From Actinopolymorpha alba DSM 45243 (GTDB lineage Bacteria; Actinomycetota; Actinomycetes; Propionibacteriales; Actinopolymorphaceae), in the NCBI RefSeq assembly GCF_000373925.1, contig NZ_KB892709.1, positions 76,259-140,258 on the forward strand: DNA of 64,000 bases, read 5' to 3'. Below, in pieces: positions 31,740 to 40,715 of this stretch. Within the stretch, counting starts at the first letter, position 1. Each line of letters begins with the position of its first letter. The notes under the pieces were generated by a model, which saw only the letters and a list, made by a program, of their open reading frames with translations, was not told where the DNA came from and ran no database searches. The position numbers and the translations under genes were made by a program.

Positions 31740-32302
31740 TCAGAATAGGGGTTTCAGGGTCCACGTCGTAGGTGTGTCCGAGTGGGCTTTGAGGTGTTCG
31801 GACAGCCTCTGGATGAACCCTTTCGCTTCGGCGACTTTCTCCAGCGGTAGGTCGGAGCCGAAGATGTTGGCGGTCCCGTTGACGCCGGCGCTGAACTGGA
31901 TCTTGCGTTCTCGTTTGGCTTCCTTCCGCCGTTCTTCGGCACCCACCGGATCCAGCTTGACCACCTTCGCCTTCAACCAGCGCTCGATCTGCTGCCTGGT
32001 CAGCTCTGGTGCTTTGGGCAGGATCCATTCCTCAGCCTCACGGGCAAGCTCATGACAGCCAACTGGTCTCAGAGGCGATCTCCCGCGCCTTGGCCACATC
32101 GATCAGGCCCGCCTCGAACGCCGCGCGGGTCCCTGGGAGGCGTGCGGCGACCTCAACCGAGGCGAACTCAGAACAGCATCACGACGACCCGCGCGTAGAC
32201 ATTCACCGCGTTCAGATCAATCGCCGCCTGTGTGGCGGCAAGGTCAGGACCGGGCGCGGCCTCAACCAACGCAGACACATCAACATCCCAGCCGTCGAAC
32301 AT
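31740..32302 (-). pseudogene. Broken DUF222 (13E12-repeat type) protein
   Basis: Minus-strand codons from an ATG at 32302 read MFDGWDVDVSALVEAAPGPD, then NAVNVYARVVVML, and stop. The following bases in another frame give EFASVEVAARLPGTRAAFEA, and a third segment gives EEWILPKAPELTRQQIERWL and a long DUF222 helix region to the stop at 31740. At least one frameshift separates the parts, and the C-terminal HNH nuclease domain usual for this family is absent. These genes are multicopy in actinobacteria and often decay. Confidence 0.75.
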
Positions 32303-32597
32303 ACGTGCGAGTTTGCCAGTAGAATGAATTCCATGCCGACCGCAGAACCCCTTGATTTGAAGCGATTCCATCGACGACTCACCTGTCAACCTCGCCCTGC
32401 GTCGAGCCGTGCATCACCCACTGACAAGAGGTGTGTCGGCCGTCGCAGAGGGGGGTACGACGGCTCGTAGGGTTCCCTCGTCGTCCCTCTGTACGACACA
32501 AATTCCGCCGGCCACAGGAGCACGGGAGCCGCGCAGGCCGGCGTACAGAAAATCACACAGTCACGCCGGATCTCATTGTTGCGACCGGAGGTAACTC

Positions 32598-33068
32598 GTG
32601 AGTGTCCATGAAACGCTGCCGGCCGTTACGGGTGCGGAGGTGGCCAGATTTCTCCAGCCTGTGCTCGTGGACCTGGTAGCCCTCGGCATGAACGGTAAAC
32701 AGGCGCACTGGCACGTGCGGGGCCGCCATCTCCTACAGGTTCACGAACAGCTTGACCTGCTCGTGGACGACGTACGCCATTGTTCGGACGTCGTGGCCGC
32801 CCGACTCGTCGCGCTGGAGGTTCCCGCGGACGGGCGACCGTCCACGGTCGCGACGACGACGAGCCTGCCCGAGGTCGCGCAGGGCTTCGCCGAGGATGAC
32901 AAGGTGGTGAACTCGATCGTCGACCAGATCGATGCGGTCATCGCCCGGGCCCGGCACGCTCTTGATCCACTCGAGGACCTCGACCGGGCGAGCCAGGACG
33001 TCGTGATCGACGTCCTGCGGGGACTCGAGAAGCACCGGTGGACCTTCGCGGCACAGGTCGCGCCGTGA
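32598..33068 (+). CDS. dps: Dps-family ferritin
   Basis: 156 residues. Four-helix ferritin-like protein that oxidises iron with peroxide and may coat DNA. Ferroxidase ligands are recognisable in KQAHWHVRG (His) and VHEQLDLLVDDVRHCSDVVA (Glu/Asp). The N-terminus lacks the Lys-rich tail of E. coli Dps, so DNA binding is uncertain. The GTG start has GGAGG 6 nt upstream. It is monocistronic, followed by a cold-shock gene with its own promoter region. Confidence 0.92.
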   Translation: MSVHETLPAVTGAEVARFLQPVLVDLVALGMNGKQAHWHVRGRHLLQVHEQLDLLVDDVRHCSDVVAARLVALEVPADGRPSTVATTTSLPEVAQGFAEDDKVVNSIVDQIDAVIARARHALDPLEDLDRASQDVVIDVLRGLEKHRWTFAAQVAP

Positions 33069-33120
33069 GCTCAGGTCTGTTCGACGCGCGGGGCGCGAAC
33101 GGATCGTGTCGTGCTAGTCT

Positions 33121-33150
33121 CATGGGAAAGTTGCAGTTGTGGTTCCCATG
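33121..33150 (+). promoter_or_regulatory. Hairpin in the long cold-shock leader
   Basis: Perfect 8-bp arms CATGGGAA and TTCCCATG with a 14-nt loop, about 140 nt before the cold-shock ATG and just after a possible -10 (TAGTCT, 33115-33120). If that -10 is used, the transcript begins near the hairpin and carries a leader of about 165 nt, a csp hallmark. No gene is supported in 33069-33290. Confidence 0.5.
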
Positions 33151-33290
33151 AACGTTTGCGTGCGTCTGTTGGGTTGTCACCTGACGGGCGCGCTCTGTTT
33201 ATCCGGGTTTTCTCCGGGCGGGGTAATCATCACGGCGACGCGGGGCTCGTGCAGTGCGGGCCCTGGGAGTGCCCCAGAAGGAGTTCGGAT

Positions 33291-33494
33291 ATGGCTACTG
33301 GCACGGTCAAATGGTTCAACGCCGAAAAGGGCTTCGGCTTCATCGAGCAGGACGGTGGCGGCGCTGACGTCTTCGCCCACTACTCCAACATCCAGGCTCA
33401 GGGCTTCCGTGAGCTGGTCGAGGGGCAGAAGGTGGAGTTCGACGTCGCACAGGGCCAGAAGGGCCCCCAGGCGGAAAACATCCGTCCCGTCTGA
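33291..33494 (+). CDS. Cold-shock protein
   Basis: 67-residue single cold-shock domain: [20 protein letters not shown] (RNP1), [10 protein letters not shown] (RNP2). Binds single-stranded RNA/DNA and melts structured RNA. Length and sequence match CspA/CspD-type proteins of actinobacteria. AGAAGGAG lies upstream of the ATG. A long leader and a strong downstream terminator delimit a single-gene transcript. Confidence 0.97.
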   Translation: MATGTVKWFNAEKGFGFIEQDGGGADVFAHYSNIQAQGFRELVEGQKVEFDVAQGQKGPQAENIRPV

Positions 33495-33541
33495 GATTCG
33501 CCGTCCTGCCTACATGTAGGCAGCCGGTGTTTACGCACAGT

Positions 33542-33576
33542 GAAATGGTCCGCGTCCTGAGGGCGCGGACCATTTC
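33542..33576 (+). terminator. Terminator after the cold-shock gene
   Basis: Perfect 13-bp arms (GAAATGGTCCGCG and CGCGGACCATTTC) with a 9-nt loop, about 48 nt after the stop. The AAAT/ATTT base of the stem partly replaces a U tract. Confidence 0.8.
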
Positions 33577-33623
33577 GTGCATGTCGCACCGAACCTCTGG
33601 AATCGGCCGCTACCCTTCGCTGT

Positions 33624-34583
33624 GTGCGCGAGCCCACGGTTGTCGGTGCCTTCATCCGTAACGAACGCAACCACGTCTACGCCCAACGCCGCACCCAGTC
33701 GCGGCGGCTCCTGCCGGGCATCTGGGACGTTGTCGGTGGCCACATCGAGGCGGGTGAGACGCCCGAGGAGGCGCTGGCCCGCGAGATCCTCGAGGAGACC
33801 GGCTGGCCCCTCCGGCACGTCGAGGCGATGATCGCCGACTGGGAGTGGGAGCACGCCGGCGTCGTACGCCGCGAGCTTGATTACCTCGTCGAGGTCGACG
33901 GCGACCTGGCAGCGCCGACGCTGGAGGAGGGCAAGCACGACGCGTTCGCGTGGGTCGGCCCCGACAACCTCGAGTTGATGATGAAAGACCGGACCGACGG
34001 CGACCGCCGGCTCCGGGACCTCGTCGCGAAGGCCGCCCGCATCCGGCTCACCGAACGCCTGCGGCTGGAGCCGACCAACCCCGAGCACGCGGATGACCTC
34101 TGGCGCCTTCACCAGGACAACGCGGTGGCGGAGTGGTACGCCGGCACCTGGAGTGCCGAGGCAGCGCACCGGACTGCCCGTGAGTGGGCGCGAGCGTGGG
34201 ATGCCGACGGCGTACACAAGTGGATCGCGTACGACCGGGTGAGCGGGGAGTTGGTCGGTCGCGGCGGGCTGTCGAGTACGCAGGTCGACGGAGCCGACCA
34301 CCTCGAGTTGGGGTGGGCGTTGCTGGGCGAGCGGTGGGGTCAGGGCTACGCGACCGAGATCGGCCAAGCCGGCCTGGCATTCGCGTTCGGCGACCTGGGG
34401 GCGAAGACGGTGGTGGCGTTCACCGAACGCCACAACGCCCGGTCGCGAGCGGTGATGGAACGCCTGGGCATGAGGTTCGTCCGCGAGATCATCCGGCACG
34501 GTCTCGTCGAAGGCCGTGCGGGCGTCCACGACGACGCGCCGTTCGCGTTGTACGCCCTGGACCGCTCCGACCCAGTCGGGTAA
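33624..34583 (+). CDS. Nudix hydrolase - GNAT acetyltransferase fusion
   Basis: 319 residues. N-terminal Nudix domain (about 1-140) with an intact box [21 protein letters not shown]-terminal GNAT of the RimJ/RimL type (about 145-315) opens with [20 protein letters not shown] and has the acetyl-CoA loop [14 protein letters not shown]. It could couple nucleotide-derivative hydrolysis to acetylation; no substrate is known. A -10-like TACCCT ends 7 nt before the GTG, so the mRNA may be leaderless. The YjbR gene follows closely. Confidence 0.88.
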   Translation: MREPTVVGAFIRNERNHVYAQRRTQSRRLLPGIWDVVGGHIEAGETPEEALAREILEETGWPLRHVEAMIADWEWEHAGVVRRELDYLVEVDGDLAAPTLEEGKHDAFAWVGPDNLELMMKDRTDGDRRLRDLVAKAARIRLTERLRLEPTNPEHADDLWRLHQDNAVAEWYAGTWSAEAAHRTAREWARAWDADGVHKWIAYDRVSGELVGRGGLSSTQVDGADHLELGWALLGERWGQGYATEIGQAGLAFAFGDLGAKTVVAFTERHNARSRAVMERLGMRFVREIIRHGLVEGRAGVHDDAPFALYALDRSDPVG

Positions 34584-34635
34584 CCCGGTTGGTAGTAGAG
34601 CGGGCCCCCGGCTGATAGGGCACTACGATGGCGCG

Positions 34636-35025
34636 ATGGCGACCTACGACGACGTGGCTCGGCTCGCCACGGCGCTGCCCGAGACCACAGAGGGAGTTCG
34701 TTACGGTCAGCGAACCTGGCTGGTCCGCGGTAAGGCGTTCGCGTGGGAGCGTCCGTTCAGTAAGGCGGATCTGAAACGCTTCGGTGACAAGACCCCGCCT
34801 GACGGTCCGATCCTGGCAGTTCGGGTCGAAGATCTCGGCGAGAAGGAAGCAGTGCTCGCCGCGCAGCCTGACGCGTTCTTCACCATCCCGCACTTCGACG
34901 GGTACGCCGCCGTCCTCGTCCAGATGTCGAAAGTGTCGAAGAAGGCGCTGCGAGAAGCCCTCCTCGACGGCTGGCTCGCGGTCGCACCGCCAAGCCTGTC
35001 GCAGGCCCATCTCGAGAGTTCCTGA
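34636..35025 (+). CDS. MmcQ/YjbR family protein
   Basis: 129 residues. CyaY-like fold proteins of unknown role, annotated DUF419/MmcQ. Family features: [20 protein letters not shown] near the start and [20 protein letters not shown] in the second half. TACGAT ends 6 nt before the ATG and there is no Shine-Dalgarno, so a leaderless transcript is likely. It may form its own unit downstream of the Nudix-GNAT gene. Confidence 0.9.
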   Translation: MATYDDVARLATALPETTEGVRYGQRTWLVRGKAFAWERPFSKADLKRFGDKTPPDGPILAVRVEDLGEKEAVLAAQPDAFFTIPHFDGYAAVLVQMSKVSKKALREALLDGWLAVAPPSLSQAHLESS

Positions 35026-35061
35026 CGGCTCACCGCAGGGTGTCCAGGCCAGGAACACGGT

Positions 35062-35946
35062 CTAGGTCGGTGCGGATCCCTGGCCGCCGCGTACGGCGCG
35101 AGGTGAGGCGCCGAGTTCGCGCCGGCAGGCTTTGTTGAACGCCTGCAGATCCGGGATCCCCACCGAGGTCGCGATCGTCGCGATGGACAGCGTCGAATCC
35201 CGCAGGAGGTGCCGGGCGCGGTCCATCCGGCGGCGGCGGATGTGGGCCACCACGGTTCCGCCGGTCTCGGCGCGGAACAACCGGGTGAGGTGGTTGTGGG
35301 AGATGTCGACGGCCCGAGCCACTTCCGGCACGGTGAGCGGGCTGGCGAGGTTGGACTCGATGTAGGAGATCGCCGCGGACACGGCCGCGTGCGGACGCTC
35401 CGTCTCGGTGGGCGCGGCCAGCTGCGCCAGGCGCCAGAGAACGACCCACACCTCGGCGGCCGCCTGGGCAGGTGTGCTCGGCCAGCCGGCGAGCGCCTGC
35501 AGCAGCAGGTCGGAAAGGATCGGCACGTCCGCACCGCCGTCCTGGACGACGGGAATCATCCGCACGGTTGACAGCCCAGACGAGCCCACCGGCCCGGCCC
35601 CGCCGGCCGAGCCAGCCCTGCTTGCCGGGCCGGCCCCGCTTGTCGAGCCGACCTCGGGCAGCCGGAGGTGGGCGTACAGATGCTCCGACCGGCCGCGGTA
35701 GAGAAATCGCACCAGCGCGCCCGGAGGGATCAGGCTCACGTACCCGGGATGGATGGCGTGCGCGACGCCGTCGACGGTGAGGTCGGCGGAGTAGCGGTAG
35801 AGGTGGAGTTGCCACAGGTCGGGAAGCTGGAACACGTCGCGCCGGCGTACCTTCCCGTGCACTCCCACGCCGAGACTCACCACCCGCGGTGGCGAGTCCA
35901 GATGGACCGGCACCAGCTGCCGAGCAACTTCGCCTCCTCCAGGCAT
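35062..35946 (-). CDS. AraC-family regulator of the divergent PhyH gene
   Basis: 294 residues. N-terminal cupin-like sensor (about 20-115), then a Gly/Ala/Pro/Ser low-complexity linker (STSGAGPASRAGSAGGAGPV). The C-terminal double HTH of AraC type follows (LTVPEVARAVDISHNHLTRL, then LSIATIATSVGIPDLQAFNK). It ends with GASPRAVR, near the usual P-x-x-[FY]R position. It is divergent from the PhyH gene across about 135 bp and likely controls it in response to a carbohydrate or other small ligand. Confidence 0.9.
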   Translation of the reverse strand: MPGGGEVARQLVPVHLDSPPRVVSLGVGVHGKVRRRDVFQLPDLWQLHLYRYSADLTVDGVAHAIHPGYVSLIPPGALVRFLYRGRSEHLYAHLRLPEVGSTSGAGPASRAGSAGGAGPVGSSGLSTVRMIPVVQDGGADVPILSDLLLQALAGWPSTPAQAAAEVWVVLWRLAQLAAPTETERPHAAVSAAISYIESNLASPLTVPEVARAVDISHNHLTRLFRAETGGTVVAHIRRRRMDRARHLLRDSTLSIATIATSVGIPDLQAFNKACRRELGASPRAVRGGQGSAPT

Positions 35947-36082
35947 GGTGAAAAACTACCAGCACTGGTGATTACAACCCACGCAATGATTGGCCTTCCC
36001 GTCGTACCGTGAACGAACGACGACCAGTAGCGGACTCAGACGCACGAGTCGTCGAACCCTTCATCTGGCTTCGGGAGAGGAC

Positions 36083-36913
36083 ATGACCATCCAACCCGCC
36101 CGTGAACACCTGCTGACCTCGGTGCAGATGGCGCACTTCGTGGCGCACGGATCCCTGCGCATGGATGCGGTCGTACCCGACGACATGAACGCGCAGGCCG
36201 TCGACGTCCTGCGTGCCGGCATCCCGCCCGTGAAGTACGGCACGCCGCTGAACGAAGCGTTTCCCGAAGGGTCCTTCGCCAGGCGGCTCGTCGAGCTGCC
36301 TCAGGTGGCCGGTGCGTTGTACAGCCTGGTGGGTCCCGGTCCCACCGTCGACCACCACGCTGTCCACATCCGGAAGCCGAACGAAGGCCACGCCCAGCCG
36401 CTGCACGGCGACGCGATCATCGACGTTCGCCCGGACGCGTTCGACGTCCAGCTGATGTACTACCCGCAGAAGGTCACCCTCGACATGGGCGGCACGTTGA
36501 GCGTGCCCGGAAGCCACCTGCGTCGTACGAACGAAAGCGACACCGGGCGGTACCAAAACCTCCGCGGGCAGACCCGCCTGGTGTGCGAGCCCGGCACGGT
36601 CGTGTTCCTTCACCACGGCATCTGGCACGGCGGACGGCGCAACGACAGCGACATCGCCCGCTACATGTTCAAGATCAGGTTCAACCCCACGGTCCGCCAG
36701 CTGCGGCTCTGGAACACCGACGATCTCCACGACCCCGAGGTCGTGGCCGAGCTCAACACCAGGTTCCCGTGGTACGAACCCGCCACCGGTCGGCTCGAGG
36801 TCTACAACCGGGTCATGCTCTGGCAGGCCCTGACCGGCGACGACACCTTCGACCCCGACTACTGGGTGACTCGGGTGAGCAACCGGCCCCAGCGAATCGT
36901 CGCGGCCGGCTGA
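36083..36913 (+). CDS. Phytanoyl-CoA dioxygenase family protein (AraC-linked)
   Basis: 276 residues. Fe(II)/2-oxoglutarate oxygenase: HxD in QPLHGDAIID (about residue 117) and distal His in HHGIWHGGRRNDS. The substrate is unknown. The ATG is preceded by GGGAGAGGAC. A 98-residue protein gene follows after about 55 bp on the same strand and is probably co-transcribed, so the two should act together under the divergent AraC regulator. It is only loosely similar to the island PhyH protein. Confidence 0.87.
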   Translation: MTIQPAREHLLTSVQMAHFVAHGSLRMDAVVPDDMNAQAVDVLRAGIPPVKYGTPLNEAFPEGSFARRLVELPQVAGALYSLVGPGPTVDHHAVHIRKPNEGHAQPLHGDAIIDVRPDAFDVQLMYYPQKVTLDMGGTLSVPGSHLRRTNESDTGRYQNLRGQTRLVCEPGTVVFLHHGIWHGGRRNDSDIARYMFKIRFNPTVRQLRLWNTDDLHDPEVVAELNTRFPWYEPATGRLEVYNRVMLWQALTGDDTFDPDYWVTRVSNRPQRIVAAG

Positions 36914-36971
36914 CCGCTTCCGGCGCGTCCCCTCTCATCGACGACGGCTCATCGACAACTCGGAGCGATGC

Positions 36972-37268
36972 ATGAGCACCCTCACCCAGCAGATCGTCCG
37001 CCAGCAGGTCCTGGTGTTGTACCTCTCCACCTCCGCCCTCGACAGTTCGGTCGTCGGCTGGTCGGTGTACGACGGGACTGGCCGCACGACGCCGACCACG
37101 GGCGACAGTGACGAACCCCCTTACAACACAGGGGTCGCGGCCCTCCAGGACGGCTGGCGGCTCATCCAGGCTGCCCAGCTGATCCCGCCGTACCCCGGCC
37201 ATGAGTACGACGTGTCGTTCCTCAAGCACGAGTTCCTGTTCGAGAAGCTGGTGCACCTCGAGGGCTGA
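36972..37268 (+). CDS. Small protein co-transcribed with the PhyH gene
   Basis: 98 residues, no family recognised. Features: hydrophobic start (QQVLVLYLSTSALDSSVVGW), a DGWRLIQAAQLIPPYPG segment, and a C-terminal FLKHEFLFEKLVHLEG. The ATG follows the PhyH stop by 58 nt. Sequence looks like a compact globular cytosolic protein. Presence next to a PhyH oxygenase suggests a partner or a regulatory subunit (inference). Confidence 0.6.
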   Translation: MSTLTQQIVRQQVLVLYLSTSALDSSVVGWSVYDGTGRTTPTTGDSDEPPYNTGVAALQDGWRLIQAAQLIPPYPGHEYDVSFLKHEFLFEKLVHLEG

Positions 37269-37427
37269 GCGCGGCCAGCGATTCAGGCACGATCGTTTAC
37301 CTGCCTGCAAGGTCTTGTAACGCGAGCAGGTGATTTACCCGCCCTTCACGACGTCGGCCGAAACCCGCGCTCAATCCAGGCATGGTTTCATCCGGTCGGC
37401 AGACGTGAGTAAGGAAGGGGTGGGAGC

Positions 37428-39866
37428 ATGCGTGCGCGAACGCGGGTCCGGAAACGGGCGATCATCACAGTCGTGGCGGCCGGAATGGCCGCCACGACGT
37501 TCTTTGCTGGGCCGGTGCAGGCCGATCCGCACGACCAACCTGGCTCGGTGGGCCAGGCGGGCCCAACCGGCCGGAGCGGTGAGGGCGAGTGGTCGGTCAC
37601 GGCGGTCAAGGGTGGCGGCTATCGCATCACGCTGCGCCTCGACGAGCCGCTACCGGTCCGCGACGCGGTTGCCGAACTCGCCGTCGACGGCAGGTCGCTC
37701 GGGCCGGCAAAGGAGTCACCTGACGGCCGGACGTTGACAGTCGACACCGCCGATCCGCGGGTGGCTTCCGCGTCGTCGGTCCGGGTCGCCTGGAACGGCG
37801 TGATTCCCTCGGCGGGCGCAGGCCGGCAGGCGAGCCCCGGGCGGGTTCCGGCGCCGTCGGCCACCGGGCGGAGCCTCCCGGTGGACCCAGCCACCCCGGG
37901 TGCCTACACCGTCGAGCGCGCCGAGTATGACCTCGGAGACGCCGCGATCTCCCTGTCGGGTCTTGGTGCCCGTCCCGCCGAGATCCGCGCCGCTGTCTAT
38001 CTGCCGAAGGAAGCCCGGGGTGCCCGCCGGCTGGTGCTCTTCCTGCACGGCCGGCACGCGGCCTGCTACGACCCGGTCGCCTGGACGTCGTCCAACAGCC
38101 AGTGGCCGTGTCCGGACGGCCAGCAGCCGATCGCGAGCTACCAGGGGTACGACGGCGCGGCCGAGGCGCTCGCCAGCCATGGCTACGCCGTCGTGTCGAT
38201 CAGCGCCAACGGCGTGAACGCCGCCGACAACCCCTACAGCGAGGACCGCGGCGCGCTGGCGCGGGGCGAGCTTGTCATGAAGCATCTCGACCTGCTCGCC
38301 GCCGCCGCCGAAGGTCGCGGCGACCCCCAACTTGTTCAGCTCTTCAAGGGGCGGATCGACCTGTCGAACGTCGGTCTGATGGGCCACTCCCGCGGTGGCG
38401 AGGGCGTTGTCAAGGTTGCCTTGCTCAACGCGGACCGGCGCTCGCCGTACGGCATCAGGGCGGTGCTCCCGCTCGCGCCGACCGACTTCGCCCGCGCCAC
38501 CCTCCCGAACCTCCCGATGGCGGTTCTTCTGCCGTACTGCGACGGCGACGTCTCCAACCAACAGGGCCAGCATTTCTACGACGACACGAGGTACGCCGAT
38601 CCGGCTGATCCGGCGTTCCGCGGGTCGCTCATGGTCATGGGCACCAACCACAACTTCTTCAACACCGAATGGACACCGGGGATCGCCCGCTTTCCCGCGT
38701 CCGACGACTGGCGCGACAACACCGACCCGGTGTGTGGCAACACCGCGCCGTCGCGGCTCGGTGCCGAGGAGCAGTACGCGGTGGGTACGGCGTACATCGC
38801 GGGCTTCTTCCGCCTCGTCCAGGGAGGTGAGAAGGCCCTGCTGCCGCTCTTCGACGGCACCGGCGGCACGGTGCCATCGGCCGGGCGGGTGGTCGTCCAC
38901 ACGGTCGCGCAGGCGCCGGCCGGTCAACGTCTGGACGTGGCGCCGTTCACGTCGCTGCCGTCGTCGGTACGCGTGTCCGGCGCGGCCACCGGCGTGATCT
39001 GCGCCAGCATGCTCGACCGCTCCCCCCAGAGTGGGCTGCCCTCCTGCGCCAGCACACTGACCACCGCGCAGGCACCGTCGTGGACGCCGGCGACGTACGC
39101 ACCGAACGTCGTGGCCACGCCGGTCCTGCGGTTCGCCTGGACCGGCACCACCGGCCAGGTGGTGGCGTCGCTGCCGACGCGCTCCAAGGATGTCTCCGGC
39201 TATGACGCGTTGACGTTCCGCGCCGCGCTGGACGAGGCTGCGACTGGCGAGGTGGACCTTGCGGTCACCGTCGTCGATCGGCGCGGTAGGTCTTCGGCGA
39301 AGGTCGCCGTCTCTGAGGTGAGTGACGCGCTGACGGCCTTTCCTGGTACGAAATCGCCACTGCCCAAGACCTGGTTGCGGACCGTGCGGATCCCGACCCG
39401 GTCACTAAGCGGGATCGACCTGCGGGATGTGCGGGAGGTCCGGCTCTCCGGGGCCAGCGCTACGGGTGCGGCGTACCTCGCCGACCTCGCGTTCTCGCGG
39501 GTCCGTGTAGGGGACGCACGCCTGTCCGAGCTACCGCAAGTCTCGGTTGACGGTCTCAGCGTTCCCGAAGGTGACGGGCCGGGTACCGCGACCATGACGC
39601 TCCGCCTGTCCGCAAGGAGCAGGGTGCCGGTGAAGGTCAACGTCCAGTCGATCGCGGCCGGCGCCGCGCCGGTGATCACCCAGGTCGCGCAGGAGGTCGT
39701 CTTCCCGCCGAACGCGACCTCCGCGACCTTCCAGGTGCCGCTGGTCGGCAACACGACGGTGGCGCAGGATGCGCAGGCGTACCAGGTGGTCGCGTCCGTC
39801 CCGACGAGCGCGGTGATCGGGAGCGGCTTCACCCGCCTCGTGGTCACCGACGACGACGCGCCGTAG
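37428..39866 (+). CDS. Secreted alpha/beta hydrolase with C-terminal Calx-beta-like domain
   Basis: 812 residues. Signal peptide (KRAIITVVAAGMAATTFFAG, cleavage near VQADP). An alpha/beta-hydrolase domain spans about residues 190-480, with LVLFLHGRHAACYDP (oxyanion region) and nucleophile elbow LMGHSRGGEGVV. The middle region (about 500-700) is beta-rich. The end, about 705-812, has the Calx-beta look (VPEGDGPGTATMTLRLSARS, ending RLVVTDDDAP). It probably hydrolyses an ester outside the cell. GGAAGGGG lies 7 nt before the ATG. It is not operonic with its neighbours. Confidence 0.82.
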   Translation: MRARTRVRKRAIITVVAAGMAATTFFAGPVQADPHDQPGSVGQAGPTGRSGEGEWSVTAVKGGGYRITLRLDEPLPVRDAVAELAVDGRSLGPAKESPDGRTLTVDTADPRVASASSVRVAWNGVIPSAGAGRQASPGRVPAPSATGRSLPVDPATPGAYTVERAEYDLGDAAISLSGLGARPAEIRAAVYLPKEARGARRLVLFLHGRHAACYDPVAWTSSNSQWPCPDGQQPIASYQGYDGAAEALASHGYAVVSISANGVNAADNPYSEDRGALARGELVMKHLDLLAAAAEGRGDPQLVQLFKGRIDLSNVGLMGHSRGGEGVVKVALLNADRRSPYGIRAVLPLAPTDFARATLPNLPMAVLLPYCDGDVSNQQGQHFYDDTRYADPADPAFRGSLMVMGTNHNFFNTEWTPGIARFPASDDWRDNTDPVCGNTAPSRLGAEEQYAVGTAYIAGFFRLVQGGEKALLPLFDGTGGTVPSAGRVVVHTVAQAPAGQRLDVAPFTSLPSSVRVSGAATGVICASMLDRSPQSGLPSCASTLTTAQAPSWTPATYAPNVVATPVLRFAWTGTTGQVVASLPTRSKDVSGYDALTFRAALDEAATGEVDLAVTVVDRRGRSSAKVAVSEVSDALTAFPGTKSPLPKTWLRTVRIPTRSLSGIDLRDVREVRLSGASATGAAYLADLAFSRVRVGDARLSELPQVSVDGLSVPEGDGPGTATMTLRLSARSRVPVKVNVQSIAAGAAPVITQVAQEVVFPPNATSATFQVPLVGNTTVAQDAQAYQVVASVPTSAVIGSGFTRLVVTDDDAP

Positions 39867-39902
39867 CCCGCTGCGTCCGCGGGCGCACCGTAGAGTGGCG
39901 GG

Positions 39903-40502
39903 GTGCGGATCTGCGTCTTCTGTGGGTCGTCCCCGGGGCGGGGCGACACCTACGTCCGGGCGGTTGCCGGCATGGCGGAAGTCCTCGCCGAGAGCGGCAT
40001 CGGGATCGTCTATGGCGGTGCGAGCGTCGGCACGATGGGGGTGCTCGCCGACGCCGCACTCGCCGCGGGTGCTGAGGTGGTGGGCGTGATCCCGCAACAG
40101 CTGGTTGATTGGGAGATCGCCCATCCGGGCCTGAGCGAGCTGCATGTCGTCGGCAGTATGCACGAACGCAAGGCGCGGATGGCGAGCCTCTCGGATGGGT
40201 TCGTCGCGCTACCGGGTGGCGCCGGCACCCTGGACGAACTCTTCGAGATCTGGACCTGGGCGCAGCTTGGGCTGCACAACAAGCCAGTCGGGCTCCTGGA
40301 CGTGGCGGGTTTTTACCAACCGCTGCTGACTTTCCTCGACCATGCGGTCGAAGCAGGTTTTCTCAAGCGGGCCTATCGTGACGCGCTCATCGTGGATTCC
40401 GAGCCGCGGGCGTTGGTCGAGCGCCTGAAGGAACAGGTGCCGCTCGCTGACGAGTTCGTCGAACCTCTTCCCGACGGAGCGAGGCCGGTCGACCTCACCT
40501 GA
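39903..40502 (+). CDS. LOG-family (cytokinin-activating phosphoribohydrolase-like) protein
   Basis: 199 residues. Rossmann-like LOG protein: CVFCGSSPG start, YGGASVGTMG, and the signature MHERKA...LPGGAGTLDELFEIWTW with the catalytic Arg and Glu. LOG enzymes cleave nucleoside 5'-monophosphates, releasing free cytokinin bases in plants and actinobacteria. TAGAGT ends 6 nt before the GTG, predicting a leaderless mRNA. A hairpin follows. Confidence 0.93.
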   Translation: MRICVFCGSSPGRGDTYVRAVAGMAEVLAESGIGIVYGGASVGTMGVLADAALAAGAEVVGVIPQQLVDWEIAHPGLSELHVVGSMHERKARMASLSDGFVALPGGAGTLDELFEIWTWAQLGLHNKPVGLLDVAGFYQPLLTFLDHAVEAGFLKRAYRDALIVDSEPRALVERLKEQVPLADEFVEPLPDGARPVDLT

Positions 40503-40544
40503 CGCCGGCTACGCGGGAAGGCTCCATCGGCCGTACCGCCACCA

Positions 40545-40577
40545 GAAGGCCGGCCAGCCGGCTCGAAGCTGGCCTTC
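40545..40577 (+). terminator. Hairpin after the LOG gene
   Basis: GAAGGCC-GG-CCAGC pairs with GCTGG-CCTTC, leaving a small bulge and a 9-nt loop, about 43 nt past the LOG stop and before the pectate lyase gene. Confidence 0.55.
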
Positions 40578-40715
40578 ATCCAGCCGCTGGATGCTACGGC
40601 ACACCTGCACCGGCCTGCCGGCCGAAAGCGGTCATCGACAGTGGAGAGATCGCCAACTACGTTGACGGGTAACCGCTTTCCAGATCCTGAAGGTGCTTAC
40701 GGGAAGGAGAGTGCA

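Noticed and set aside
40661-40680. GGTAACCGCTTTCC as a LacI-type operator before the pectate lyase
   Set aside because: Symmetry is poor (fewer than half the positions pair), so it was not listed as a site.
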